This document shows positions 52,807 through 62,798 of a DNA stretch of 64,000 bases, piece by piece. The DNA is from CAYPNF01 sp964411985. Lineage in GTDB: Bacteria > Verrucomicrobiota > Verrucomicrobiia > Limisphaerales > J093. The position numbers were made by a program, and so were the translations under genes. The stretch covers positions 62,001-126,000 of the forward strand of contig CAYPNF010000011.1 of NCBI GenBank assembly GCA_964411985.1, read 5' to 3'. Numbering within the stretch: the stretch's first letter is position 1; the number at the start of each line of letters is the position of its first letter. The notes beneath the pieces are model-generated. The model saw nothing but the letters and a program-made list of their open reading frames with translations, was not told where the DNA came from and did no database searches.

Positions 52807-55800
52807 ATGAAGAGACTAACTTGTTGGGTTATCTGTGTCCTTTGGATCGTCACCTCGGCGCGGCCAACCTCCGCTGGATCGATCCTCCGAGAGGTTTGGG
52901 AAGGCATTGGAGGCAATGCGGTTAGCGACCTTACCAGTTCTCCAGCCTACCCTGACCATCCCACCTCCACCAACTACGTTACCGACTTTTTCGAAGCGCC
53001 GACTGACGCCATGGAAAGTTACGGGCAGCGGATGCATGGCTTCATCACGCCTCCCCTGACCGGCAACTATACGTTCTGGATTGCCACAGACGACGGAGGG
53101 GAGTTGTGGCTGAGTACGGACAGCGATCCTGCGAAGAAGGCTTTGATCGCCTCCGTGCAGGGATGGACCCCATCGCGGGGTTGGAATGTTGAGGCCAACC
53201 AGCAGTCAGCTCCCATCCCCCTCAAGGCCGGACAGATCTACTATATCGCTGCCTTGCAGAAAGAAGGAGGCGGGGGCGATAACCTGGCGGTGCGTTGGCT
53301 CCGGCCTGATGCCGTGTATGAAGGGCCTATTCCCGCGAGTTATCTGCTCCCTTATGGAACCGCGTTTGAAGCTCCGACTATTGCTCAACAACCCACGAAC
53401 ACCACCGTGGTGGAAGGTGGAACAGCGGTCTTTACGGTGGTTTTGAGCAACGTGACCTTGGCCAGTTACCAATGGCTGAAGGATGGAGCTAAACTCGCGG
53501 GTGCAACGCAGGCGACGTTGAATTTTTCCCCAGTGGCGTTGGCGGACAACGGTGCTCGTTTCAGTGTCACGATTACGAACCGCCTGGGGGCCACCAACTC
53601 GTCCTCGGCAATTCTCACGGTCACCCCGGACCTGGTCGCTCCGGTTTTGGTGGAGGTTAGGAACCTGGGCTCGGCCAAAGTCAGGGTGCGTTTTTCCGAG
53701 CCGGTTGATTCCGCTTCAGCCACCTTAAGCGCGAATTACAAACTGGACAAAGGCGTGAGCGTGCTCGCTGGTGCTTTCGAGGCAGATACCCAGACGATAG
53801 TCCTGACTACCTCCCAGATGGTCTACGGCACCCAGTACACTCTCACGGTCAGCAACGTAAAGGACCGGGCCCAGGCGGGGAACCTTATCATCCCCGGGTC
53901 CCAGATGACCTTCACCGCGTACGAGTATGTACCGACTGATGTCGGGAATCCGACCATGGCGGGAAGCACCGTGGTGGTTCCGGGAGGCTTCGATGTTACC
54001 GGCGGCGGCAAAACCATCGGCGGTACGAACGACCAGTTCCAATTCGCCTGGCAGGAGAAGACTGGCGACTTTGATTTTCAGACACGCTTGGAGTCCTTAT
54101 CGGTCTCGGACCCTTACGTGCGTGCTGGACTGATGGCCCGAGACAGCTTGAACGGAAACGCGCGGTATGGAGCGGTTTTTGCTTCCTCGCCCCAGTTGGG
54201 ATGCTTCTGGAGTGTACGGCCAACGACCGGTGCCACTGCGACACATCAGTTTCCGGTGAAGGGGTACCCGGTGAATTCTCCCTATACTTGGCTGAGGTTG
54301 CAGCGGACTGGCACCACTTTGGTGGGGTACGCGAGCATGGACGCGGCCACATGGGTGGAACTCGGCCGCAACAGCTACGGAACTCTGCCTGCGAAACTCT
54401 TCTTCGGTCTCGCTGTCGGCAGCGACACTACGAACCGGACAGCCACCGCTGAATTTCGCGACTTGATGCTAACCCAGAGTAAGACGACCGGGACCTATGC
54501 TGTGAATCGGGAGCCGCTTGCCCCCTCGAGCCGAGCCACCGGGTTGATCTTCAGCGAGATCATGTACCATCCGGCGCCCCGGACGGACGGCAAGAACCTT
54601 CAGTTTGTGGAGATCTACAATGCTCGCTCGACGGAGGAAAACCTAACCGGTTACCGGTTGACGGGTGACATCGAGTATCGTTTTCCAGACGGTTTCAAGC
54701 TGCAAGCGGGCGCGTTTGCCTTAGTGGCGGCGGCTCCGGAGGATTTGAAGGCGGTCTACCGCGTGCATGAGGTCTTGGGCCCCTTCACCAACTCCCTGCC
54801 CAATGGTTCAGGCCAGCTTCAGCTCCGAAACAATGCTGACGCGATTCGGCTCGACGTGACCTATCAGGATAGTGACCCATGGCCGGTGTCCGCTGACGGA
54901 GGCGGCCACTCGCTGGTATTGGCACGACCCAGCTATGGGGAAGGCCAGCCCGAGGCTTGGGCGGCAAGCCAGAGGATCGGTGGCTCACCAGGCGGGCTGG
55001 ACCCAATCGTTCCAAACCCCCAGTTAGGAGTGGTTCTGAACGAGTTCCTGGCGCACACCGATCCGCCGCAGATGGACTACATTGAGTTGTTTAACCGGAG
55101 CAAGACCAGTGTGGATCTTTCGGGCTGCGTACTTACAGATGACATCACCACGAACCGGTATCGATTCCCTGCGGGGACGACCCTGGAGGGCCGGGGTTTT
55201 CTTCTGCTGACTCAGGAAACCCTAGGCTTTCGACTGGATGCGACAGGTGAGAGGATCTTCCTCATCAACTCCAATGCGACCCAGGTGCTGGATGCAATCC
55301 GTTTCGGCGCGCAGGAGAACGGTGTCGCCTCGGGGTTGGTGCCGGACGGAGAACCGGGCATCCGGAGGCTGGCGGAACTTACACCCGGCAAGGCCAACGC
55401 AGCTCGTCGCCAGGAGCGAGTGGTCATTAACGAGATCATGTACGACCCCATCAGCCTGGATTCAGACGACGAATTTTTGGAGCTCCATAACCCAGGGGCC
55501 GACAGCGTCAATCTGAGTGGATGGAGCTTCGAGAACGGTATCCAGTATACTTTCCCAACCAATACCGTTTTGCCCCCGGGCGGATACCTTGTCGTAGCCC
55601 ATGACGTGCAACGGTTGCGAACTAACTATACCCAGCTCAATGCGGCCAACAGCATCGGCAATTATGAGGGATCGCTGCGTAACGGAGGAGAGAGAGTCTC
55701 CCTGGCCATGCCGGATACCATCGTCTCCACCAACTCTCTGGGAGAGGTGAAAACCAATCTGGTGGCCATTGTGGTGGCAGAAGTCCTCTACAAGACAGGC

Positions 55801-58800
55801 GGGCGCTGGGGCCAATGGGCGAATGCGGGCGGCTCCAGTCTGGAGTTGGTAGATCCGCGCGCCGACCCTTTGTTGCCCTCGAGTTGGGCGGACAGCGACG
55901 AGACCTTGAAGGCGCCCTGGACCGAGGTTTCTTACAATGGCAAAATGGACAATGGGTCCGGATCTGCCAATCGCCTCCGAATTGGCATGCTTGGGGCAGG
56001 GGAGTGCCTGGTGGATGACGTGGAGTTCTTCAAGGATGGCGGTACCAACATGGTTCAAAACAATGGATTTGAGGCCGGCGTCACCTCATGGTCTTTCTTC
56101 GGAAACCACAGCCGGTCTACCGTGGACAGCGTGGGCGCGGGTTCGGGCAGCAAATGCCTCCACGTGCGTGGATTGGGGGACTGCGATACAGGCATCAACA
56201 GCATTCGAACCCCTTTCAAGACAACCGTCGCAACGACTGGGAACGCCACCATCCGGGCCAAGGTCCGTTGGCTAAAAGGCTGGCCGGAAGTGCTGTTCCG
56301 CCTCCAGGGCAATTACCTCGAGTTTCCGGCCCGGCTGACCGTGCCGACGAACCTCGGCACTCCGGGTCTTGCCAATACCCGGCGCGTCAGTAACGCCGGG
56401 CCTGCGATCACGGATGTAAAACACTCTCCTTTGCTGCCACAGTCGGGCGAGGCGGTCCTCGTGACGTGCAGGATCTCAGACCCTGATTCTGTCGGCGCGG
56501 CTCGTGTACGTTACCGGGTGGATCCCTCGACGACGTTATCAACCGTCACTCTTCGGGACGACGGTCTGGCCGGGGACGATACGGCTGGGGATGGCGTTTA
56601 CTCTGCAAGAATCCCAGCTCAGAGCGCGGGCGCGCTTGTGGCCTTCCGCGTGGAAGCCAGTGACGCCGCCAGTTCCGCAGGATCGTCTCTGTTTCCCGCC
56701 AACGCCCCCGCCCAGGAGTGCCTCGTACGTTGGAGTGAGACTATGCCCACCGGGACTCTCCCCCATTACCACCTTTGGAACACCCAGGCCACAGAGTCCG
56801 CGCGTAACGCGAGCGGCGGCTTGGACAACACCTACCGTGATGCCACCTTGGTCTACGGCAACTATCGTGTGATCTACAATGCCGGCTTCCGGGATAAGGG
56901 CAGTCCCTTCCACGGGGGGACAGGTGACTATGCCGTGACGGTGCCCAGCGACGATCTGCTGCTGGGGACGGAGGACCGTATCTACGCGCAGACCGGCAAT
57001 GGTGGCACCGAAGGCACGAACATCAGGAGCCAACTCGCTGCTTGGCTTGGCCAGCAGATGGGGATTCCGTATTTGCACGCGCAATACGTCCAGTTCTTCC
57101 GGAACGGCTGGCAACCTGCCCCCGTCATGGAGGACCTTGAACAACCAGCCCGACCTTACGCCAAGCGCTGGTTTCCGAACGGAGGCGATGGCGATCTCTA
57201 CAAAGTCGCGGTCTGGTTCGAGTTCCAGGATGACAACTACAACTTCTCCACCACCCTGGCGACGCTCCAGAAATTCACGACTACCGGGGGTGCCTATAAA
57301 CTCGCTCGTTATCGTTGGAATTGGCAACGGCGCGTGGCAGATGGGATGGCAAGCAATTACACCAACCTACTGGATCTCGTCACGGCGGCGAACGACACCA
57401 GCGCCAACTATGTGGATCGGCTCGGCTCCTTGGCCGACATCGACCAGTGGATGCGCGCCTGGGCTTTTGACTACGCCATGGGGAATTGGGATGTCTGGAC
57501 CTACAACGTGGGCCAGAACATGTACATCTACAAGCAGGAGGATGGGAGATGGGTGCTGATGCCGTGGGACATCGATTTTACGTTTGGGCTCGGCGACGGC
57601 TCGAGTGGTGCGCTCACCGGAGGCCAGGACCCAACGATGTCCAGGGTGTTCTCCACCCCCGCCTTCAAGCGAATGATGTGGCGTGCCTACCAGGATGTCG
57701 TGAACGGGCCTTATCTGAAGACCAACTACCAGCCGCAGATCGATATGCGCCGCGCGATCCTGGAGAAGAATCAGATTGGCATTTGGGACAACCCCGCTTC
57801 CATCACCAGCTACATCGAAGCAAGGCGCACCTACCTGAAGAACCAGATCACGAGCGCGGATGCAAAGGACTTTAGCCTGACCACCAACGGTGGACTCGAC
57901 TTCGAGTCGTCCACCGGTGTTGTCACACTGGAAGGCACCGCACCCTTCGCAGCCGCGACCATCGAGGTCAATGGGGTTGCTTACCCGGTTACGTGGACTT
58001 CCGTCAAAGCCTTCAAACTCAACGTGGCTTTGTCTCAGGCCACCAACGTGTTCGTGATCACCGGCCGGGACCGTCTCGGCCGCGTCGTGGCAGGCACGTC
58101 CCCGAAGATCACGGTGACCTATTCCGGGCCGATCCTGGAGCCAGAACGTTTCATTGCCCTCAACGAAGTCCAATACAACCCTCTCTCCCCCAATGCCTCG
58201 TACATCGAGCTGTATAATCGGTCGACTACCCAGCCTTTCGATCTCTCGGGCCTGGCGCTCGAAGGCGTCGGATACACGTTTCCTCCTGGCTCGATCTTGA
58301 ATCCGGACTCGTACTTGGTCCTCGCCAAAGACAGGACGGCGTTCGCCGCGGCCTATGGGCCCACCATCCGGGTGTTTGACCAGTACCCGGGCAGTCTTGA
58401 CAACGATGGTGAGCATCTAGCCTTGGTCCGCCCTGGCACCAACGCCGAGCCGGATTCCATTGTCAGCGATCTTCGGTATTCCAACCTCCTTCCCTGGCCT
58501 GTCGATGCGAATGGGACTGGGGCGGCTCTCCAACTCTTGGATCCCAGCCAGGATAGCTACCGGGTTGCGAACTGGACAGCCAGCACCAATCAGGGCCAAC
58601 TCGTGAGCCCCGGCTCCGCGAATGCCCTCCGCCAGGCTTTGGAGCCCTTCCCCACCTTGTGGCTGAACGAATTGGTCACAGAAAACCCAGGTGCTATCCG
58701 GGATTCTGCCGGCGAGGCCGATGCCTGGGTGGAAATCTACAATAGCGGAACCGACGCCTGGGATCTGTCGTCTCTTTACTTGACAGACGACTATCTCTCC

Positions 58801-61800
58801 CTGGCGAAATGGCAGTTCCCCGTGGGTACCGTGCTGCAGCCCGGGAAGTTCCTGCTCGTCTGGCTGGACGGGCAGCCTGGCCAGACTCTTTCCGGAGAGC
58901 TTCATGCCAGCTTCGCTGCCGCCGGAACCAATGGATCCATTGCGCTCGTTCGCATCCAGGGCAACCCATCCACCGCCGCCGTCCTGGACTACATCGACTA
59001 CTCCAGGATCCCGTCTGGTCGGAGCTTTGGCTCCTTCCCTGACGGGCAGCCACGTGGCAGACGAGTGTTTCCGTTCCCCACGCCCAGGGCGGCTAACAAT
59101 CCCAACTGGCCGCAGGTTCCGGTGGTGATCAACGAGTTCATGGCGTCGAACAACCGTACGATCCTCGACCCCGCCAACAGCCGCTATGAGGACTGGTTCG
59201 AACTCTACAATGCCGGAACGGTCATCGCGGATCTATCAGGGTATCACCTTACCGACACCCTGACCAACTGGAACAAGTTCACGATTCCTGATGGGACGGT
59301 CCTGCATCCAGGGGAGTTCTTGCTCGTTTGGGCGGACGAGCTGAGTTCCGCCAACGTTCCCGGATCCGATCTCCACGTGAACTTCAAACTGTCTGGCTCG
59401 GGCGAAGAAATCGGCCTTTTTGATCCGGTGGGCTTGAAACAGGATGGATGGGCCTTCGGTGCTCAAACTAACGACGTTTCCATGGGACGTTTTCCTGACG
59501 GCGGCTCCTTGCCCCTGCTTGTGCTGGATCAGCCGACTCCGCGCACTCCCAACTACATGGCCGGAGGGAATAAGCCTCCTGTTTTTGCGACCACCCCGCC
59601 GCAGTCCGTTGCTGAACTCAGCCAGCTGCAGTTTACCGTGAAGGCCACCGATCCTGAAGGCCTGACTGTCTCGTACCAGTTGAGCGCCGCGGCTCCCAAA
59701 GGCACGGTCATCGACCCTGTGACCGGCAAGGTCACTTGGACGCCCACCGAGGACCAAGGCCCAGGCGTGCACCAGATCACGGTGCTGGCAATGGATGCCG
59801 GCAGCCCTCCACGAACCACTCCGGGTAGCGTCGAAGTCACGGTGACCGAAGTCAACCAGGCGCCAACCTTGTCGGCCATTCCTGCGCAGACACTCCCTGA
59901 AGGCACAACTTGGACCTACACCATCCACGCTACGGATCCGGACATCCCCGCCAACTCACTCCGCTTCGCTTTGGAACCGGGCGCGCCTGAGGGAATGAGC
60001 ATCGATCTGACCACTGGCGTCCTGAGTTGGGACCCCACCGAAGCGCAGGGACCCGGTACCTATCAGGCAACTGTGGTTGTGACCGACAACGGCTCTCCCG
60101 CCATGAGCGATCGCCGCTTAGTTCAATTCGAAGTCCAGGAAGTGAACAGTCCTCCCGTGTGGTCTGACATTTCCCCGCAGACCATCCAGGAAGGGGAGTT
60201 TTTCCGTTTGCGTGTGGACGCGACCGACCCCGACGGGGTGGGGACTGTCCTGCGTTACAGCCTGGATCAGGCACCAGCTGGGGCACGAATCGATGAGAAT
60301 ACCGGATGGATCACTTGGCAAACGGGTGAGAACGACGGTCCCACGAATGCCATATTCACCGTCAGAGTCACGGAGATGGTTGTACCTCGTCTCAGCGCTG
60401 CCCGCACCTTCGGTGTCCAAGTCCAGGAGGTGAATCAAGCTCCCTGGCTGCATCCTATCACCGCACAACAGATCGAAGCGGGCGATTTGCTGCAGTTGCA
60501 GGCCACGGCGACCGACACAGATGTTCCTTCGCAACGGCTCAGTTATGCCCTCGTATCCGGACCCGCCGGGCTGAGCGTCGCTACGGACAGCGGTCTCATC
60601 CAATGGCAGAGCGACGCCGGAAGCCCGGCGTCCACGAATACGGTCGTGATCCGTGTGACTGACGATGGGCCCGGCACTCTGAGCAACACCCAACAGTTCC
60701 AGATCGTCGTGGTTCCAGTCCCGAATCTGGTCATCAGTGAAATCCTGCTCCAGCCCGCGAAACCTGGGGCCGAGTTCATCGAGATCGCCAATCCTTCCAA
60801 GGTCGTGGTGGATCTCTCGGGAGTGAAGCTTCTCGGAGACTCCTTGAGCTACTCATTTGCCCCGAACACCAAGCTCGCTGCGGGCGCCTACTTGGTCGTG
60901 GTCAAGAACCTCGCGGCGTTCAGTTCTGTTTACACGAACAGCATGCAGATCGCGGGTGCCTTTTCTGGCACTTTATCGCCAGAGGGCGGCTTGCTCAGGT
61001 TGGTGAGGACTGCACCTATCGGCGATCTGGAACTCGACGTGGTTCGTTATGAAGGCCAGGCCCCATGGCCGGTTACCGCGATCGGAGCCTCGCTGCAGGT
61101 GGTTGATCTGCGTCAGGATAACCTGCGTCCAGCCAATTGGGGGTCGGTGACCGGGGTGGTGGATTCCGGCCCCAGGCAACTGGTTGCCATGACCAACGTT
61201 TGGAAGTTCAACCAGAGCGGGGATGCGCTGCCTGCTTCCTGGATCTCCTCAGGGTTTGATGACTCGTCCTGGCCGGGAGGCGCAGCGCTGCTCTACAACG
61301 AAACTGCGGCCCTTCCCGCCCCCGCGAATACCCCTTTGACGCTCGGGCCCATCACGTTTTATTTCCGTTCCCATTTCCAATATGCAGGGAGCCCAGTCGG
61401 ACAATCGCTCCGGCTCACGACAGTCCTCGACGATGGGATGGTGCTGTACCTCAACGGTAAACAACTTTACCGGCTGGGTATCGACCCGGATGTGATCGTT
61501 GACAATGCCACCCTCGCGAATCGTACCGTGGGGGATGCGGCTCAAGAGGGACCCTTCGAGTTGTCCGCTGAAGGGTTGAACACGGGCGATAACCTCCTTG
61601 CTGCTGAAGTGCACCAGAACTCCAGTGGGAGCAGTGACCTCGTGTTCGGGCTTCTCCTGGAGGTGCAGGGAACGGCTGCGCCCAGCACCCCGGGCGGACC
61701 CAATTCTATCGCAGGCACCCTTCCGGAGTTCCCTGAGATCTGGCTCAACGAGATCTCCATGTCAACGATCCCCGGGGCTTCCGGGGATCAGCTTAACCCC

Positions 61801-62409
61801 CATCCTTGGGTGGAGATTCACAACGGCGGGACCGTGGCCGTGCCCATGGAGGGTTGGTATCTCGGCAACAGCTCCACCAACTTGGAAGCGTGGCCATTCC
61901 CCGCCGGGAGTGAGATTCTTCCTGGTGAGTTCTACCTGGTCCACTTGGATGGAAAGACCAACCTAAACTCGGGAAGGGAATTCCACACCAGTTTCCAGGC
62001 TTCCACATCGGGCGGGTTACTGACCTTTTCACGATTCCAGCCGGGTGGGGTCGCCGTGGTGGACTATTTGCGCTATCCTGCGCTGGCGCTGAATACCAGC
62101 TATGGATCGCTTCCCGATGGCCAACCTCTCACGCGCCAGACCTTTACTTCTCCGACGCCTGGGATTCCCAACCAGACCGTGCCTGCACCCGTGATTGTGG
62201 TCGAAGACGGTCCCGCTGAAGGACTCTTCCATTTCAGTTGGACCACGGTCCCTGGCTTGCTCTACCAGATTGAGTTTCGTGCTACGCTGGCCGGATCCGC
62301 ATGGGCGGTGGTGGCGGAAGGGGTTGCTCAAGGCGACGTCATGAGCTTCGAGGACCACCCTCCATCTGGCGCTTCCCAGGGCTATTACCGGGTCGTCGTC
62401 CGGTATTGA
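52807..62409 (+). CDS. giant secreted multidomain protein: PA14, Ig-like, eight lamin-tail domains, CotH-like kinase domain
   Basis: About 3,200 residues from the ATG at 52807, which gives a clean signal peptide (LTCWVICVLWIVTSA); an upstream start at 52747 does not. Domains in order: PA14 (about 20-160), Ig-like (195-275), Big_5-like (280-375), a beta-sandwich (390-560), lamin-tail units starting near 578, 740, 872, 1784, 1951, 2106, 2641 and 2977 (each opening with an NEI/NEF-type strand), a CotH-type kinase-like domain (about 1340-1680, with GNWDVWTYN and MPWDIDFTFG), four cadherin-like repeats (about 2252-2630), and a galactose-binding-like domain (about 2790-2960). It ends in GYYRVVVRY. 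Such proteins are exported and surface-associated; the target of the kinase-like domain is unknown. Confidence 0.88.
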   Translation: MKRLTCWVICVLWIVTSARPTSAGSILREVWEGIGGNAVSDLTSSPAYPDHPTSTNYVTDFFEAPTDAMESYGQRMHGFITPPLTGNYTFWIATDDGGELWLSTDSDPAKKALIASVQGWTPSRGWNVEANQQSAPIPLKAGQIYYIAALQKEGGGGDNLAVRWLRPDAVYEGPIPASYLLPYGTAFEAPTIAQQPTNTTVVEGGTAVFTVVLSNVTLASYQWLKDGAKLAGATQATLNFSPVALADNGARFSVTITNRLGATNSSSAILTVTPDLVAPVLVEVRNLGSAKVRVRFSEPVDSASATLSANYKLDKGVSVLAGAFEADTQTIVLTTSQMVYGTQYTLTVSNVKDRAQAGNLIIPGSQMTFTAYEYVPTDVGNPTMAGSTVVVPGGFDVTGGGKTIGGTNDQFQFAWQEKTGDFDFQTRLESLSVSDPYVRAGLMARDSLNGNARYGAVFASSPQLGCFWSVRPTTGATATHQFPVKGYPVNSPYTWLRLQRTGTTLVGYASMDAATWVELGRNSYGTLPAKLFFGLAVGSDTTNRTATAEFRDLMLTQSKTTGTYAVNREPLAPSSRATGLIFSEIMYHPAPRTDGKNLQFVEIYNARSTEENLTGYRLTGDIEYRFPDGFKLQAGAFALVAAAPEDLKAVYRVHEVLGPFTNSLPNGSGQLQLRNNADAIRLDVTYQDSDPWPVSADGGGHSLVLARPSYGEGQPEAWAASQRIGGSPGGLDPIVPNPQLGVVLNEFLAHTDPPQMDYIELFNRSKTSVDLSGCVLTDDITTNRYRFPAGTTLEGRGFLLLTQETLGFRLDATGERIFLINSNATQVLDAIRFGAQENGVASGLVPDGEPGIRRLAELTPGKANAARRQERVVINEIMYDPISLDSDDEFLELHNPGADSVNLSGWSFENGIQYTFPTNTVLPPGGYLVVAHDVQRLRTNYTQLNAANSIGNYEGSLRNGGERVSLAMPDTIVSTNSLGEVKTNLVAIVVAEVLYKTGGRWGQWANAGGSSLELVDPRADPLLPSSWADSDETLKAPWTEVSYNGKMDNGSGSANRLRIGMLGAGECLVDDVEFFKDGGTNMVQNNGFEAGVTSWSFFGNHSRSTVDSVGAGSGSKCLHVRGLGDCDTGINSIRTPFKTTVATTGNATIRAKVRWLKGWPEVLFRLQGNYLEFPARLTVPTNLGTPGLANTRRVSNAGPAITDVKHSPLLPQSGEAVLVTCRISDPDSVGAARVRYRVDPSTTLSTVTLRDDGLAGDDTAGDGVYSARIPAQSAGALVAFRVEASDAASSAGSSLFPANAPAQECLVRWSETMPTGTLPHYHLWNTQATESARNASGGLDNTYRDATLVYGNYRVIYNAGFRDKGSPFHGGTGDYAVTVPSDDLLLGTEDRIYAQTGNGGTEGTNIRSQLAAWLGQQMGIPYLHAQYVQFFRNGWQPAPVMEDLEQPARPYAKRWFPNGGDGDLYKVAVWFEFQDDNYNFSTTLATLQKFTTTGGAYKLARYRWNWQRRVADGMASNYTNLLDLVTAANDTSANYVDRLGSLADIDQWMRAWAFDYAMGNWDVWTYNVGQNMYIYKQEDGRWVLMPWDIDFTFGLGDGSSGALTGGQDPTMSRVFSTPAFKRMMWRAYQDVVNGPYLKTNYQPQIDMRRAILEKNQIGIWDNPASITSYIEARRTYLKNQITSADAKDFSLTTNGGLDFESSTGVVTLEGTAPFAAATIEVNGVAYPVTWTSVKAFKLNVALSQATNVFVITGRDRLGRVVAGTSPKITVTYSGPILEPERFIALNEVQYNPLSPNASYIELYNRSTTQPFDLSGLALEGVGYTFPPGSILNPDSYLVLAKDRTAFAAAYGPTIRVFDQYPGSLDNDGEHLALVRPGTNAEPDSIVSDLRYSNLLPWPVDANGTGAALQLLDPSQDSYRVANWTASTNQGQLVSPGSANALRQALEPFPTLWLNELVTENPGAIRDSAGEADAWVEIYNSGTDAWDLSSLYLTDDYLSLAKWQFPVGTVLQPGKFLLVWLDGQPGQTLSGELHASFAAAGTNGSIALVRIQGNPSTAAVLDYIDYSRIPSGRSFGSFPDGQPRGRRVFPFPTPRAANNPNWPQVPVVINEFMASNNRTILDPANSRYEDWFELYNAGTVIADLSGYHLTDTLTNWNKFTIPDGTVLHPGEFLLVWADELSSANVPGSDLHVNFKLSGSGEEIGLFDPVGLKQDGWAFGAQTNDVSMGRFPDGGSLPLLVLDQPTPRTPNYMAGGNKPPVFATTPPQSVAELSQLQFTVKATDPEGLTVSYQLSAAAPKGTVIDPVTGKVTWTPTEDQGPGVHQITVLAMDAGSPPRTTPGSVEVTVTEVNQAPTLSAIPAQTLPEGTTWTYTIHATDPDIPANSLRFALEPGAPEGMSIDLTTGVLSWDPTEAQGPGTYQATVVVTDNGSPAMSDRRLVQFEVQEVNSPPVWSDISPQTIQEGEFFRLRVDATDPDGVGTVLRYSLDQAPAGARIDENTGWITWQTGENDGPTNAIFTVRVTEMVVPRLSAARTFGVQVQEVNQAPWLHPITAQQIEAGDLLQLQATATDTDVPSQRLSYALVSGPAGLSVATDSGLIQWQSDAGSPASTNTVVIRVTDDGPGTLSNTQQFQIVVVPVPNLVISEILLQPAKPGAEFIEIANPSKVVVDLSGVKLLGDSLSYSFAPNTKLAAGAYLVVVKNLAAFSSVYTNSMQIAGAFSGTLSPEGGLLRLVRTAPIGDLELDVVRYEGQAPWPVTAIGASLQVVDLRQDNLRPANWGSVTGVVDSGPRQLVAMTNVWKFNQSGDALPASWISSGFDDSSWPGGAALLYNETAALPAPANTPLTLGPITFYFRSHFQYAGSPVGQSLRLTTVLDDGMVLYLNGKQLYRLGIDPDVIVDNATLANRTVGDAAQEGPFELSAEGLNTGDNLLAAEVHQNSSGSSDLVFGLLLEVQGTAAPSTPGGPNSIAGTLPEFPEIWLNEISMSTIPGASGDQLNPHPWVEIHNGGTVAVPMEGWYLGNSSTNLEAWPFPAGSEILPGEFYLVHLDGKTNLNSGREFHTSFQASTSGGLLTFSRFQPGGVAVVDYLRYPALALNTSYGSLPDGQPLTRQTFTSPTPGIPNQTVPAPVIVVEDGPAEGLFHFSWTTVPGLLYQIEFRATLAGSAWAVVAEGVAQGDVMSFEDHPPSGASQGYYRVVVRY

Positions 62410-62430
62410 CCCTGCGGCGCATACTTTGTC

Positions 62431-62445
62431 TCGACGCTTCGTCGA
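62431..62445 (+). terminator. small hairpin, possible terminator of the giant gene
   Basis: TCGACG and CGTCGA form a 6-bp stem with a 3-base loop, 22 bases after the stop codon. No U tract follows, so terminator function is uncertain. Confidence 0.3.
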
Positions 62446-62566
62446 TCCTGCCATTGTCGGACACGGAATAGAGGCGACAGGTTTCGACGAGGATGAACTC
62501 CCCGTGAAGGGTGGGCGATGCCTCGCCGAGGCGTCGCATCCAATCTCTCGAACCAGAAGTTGTCTC

Positions 62567-62590
62567 TCTCTCCCCAAGCGCGGGGAGAGA
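62567..62590. repeat. 9-bp palindromic hairpin
   Basis: TCTCTCCCC and GGGGAGAGA pair perfectly around a 6-base loop (AAGCGC). It resembles REP-like intergenic palindromes; a bidirectional terminator is an alternative. Confidence 0.4.
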
Positions 62591-62732
62591 ACCCACGCTT
62601 TCGCGGTTCCGTAGCCGTCGTCCCTCGGCGATGGGCGACCTACCCTCTCAAGCGCTCAAAATCATCGACAAAGTGTTGGACGAAGTGTGCGACGAAGTCC
62701 ATTCGTGGAGATCCGTGTGATCCGTGATTGCC

Positions 62733-62762
62733 CTTCCTGCCTGCTTCGGTTTTCATGGTGGA
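62733..62762 (+). repeat. dispersed intergenic repeat, copy B
   Basis: Matches 1711-1740 at 28 of 30 bases in the same orientation. It is 36 bases from the end of the convergent SDR gene. Two copies in the same relative sense and both intergenic point to a short repeat family. Confidence 0.6.
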
Positions 62763-62798
62763 GTATCAACCCACCCACCACTTCAGCCTCGTATTCCG

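Larger units (their letters stand above)
62410..62798 (+). other. intergenic region after the giant gene
   Basis: About 389 bases with no convincing gene. It holds two hairpins (62431-62445, 62567-62590) and the second copy of a 30-bp dispersed repeat (62733-62762). The frames crossing it are short and unrelated to any family I recognise. Confidence 0.45.

Noticed and set aside
57367..58416. A minus-strand reading frame of 349 codons within the giant gene
   Set aside because: It is antisense to the CotH-like and lamin-tail region and shows no membrane, signal or family pattern.
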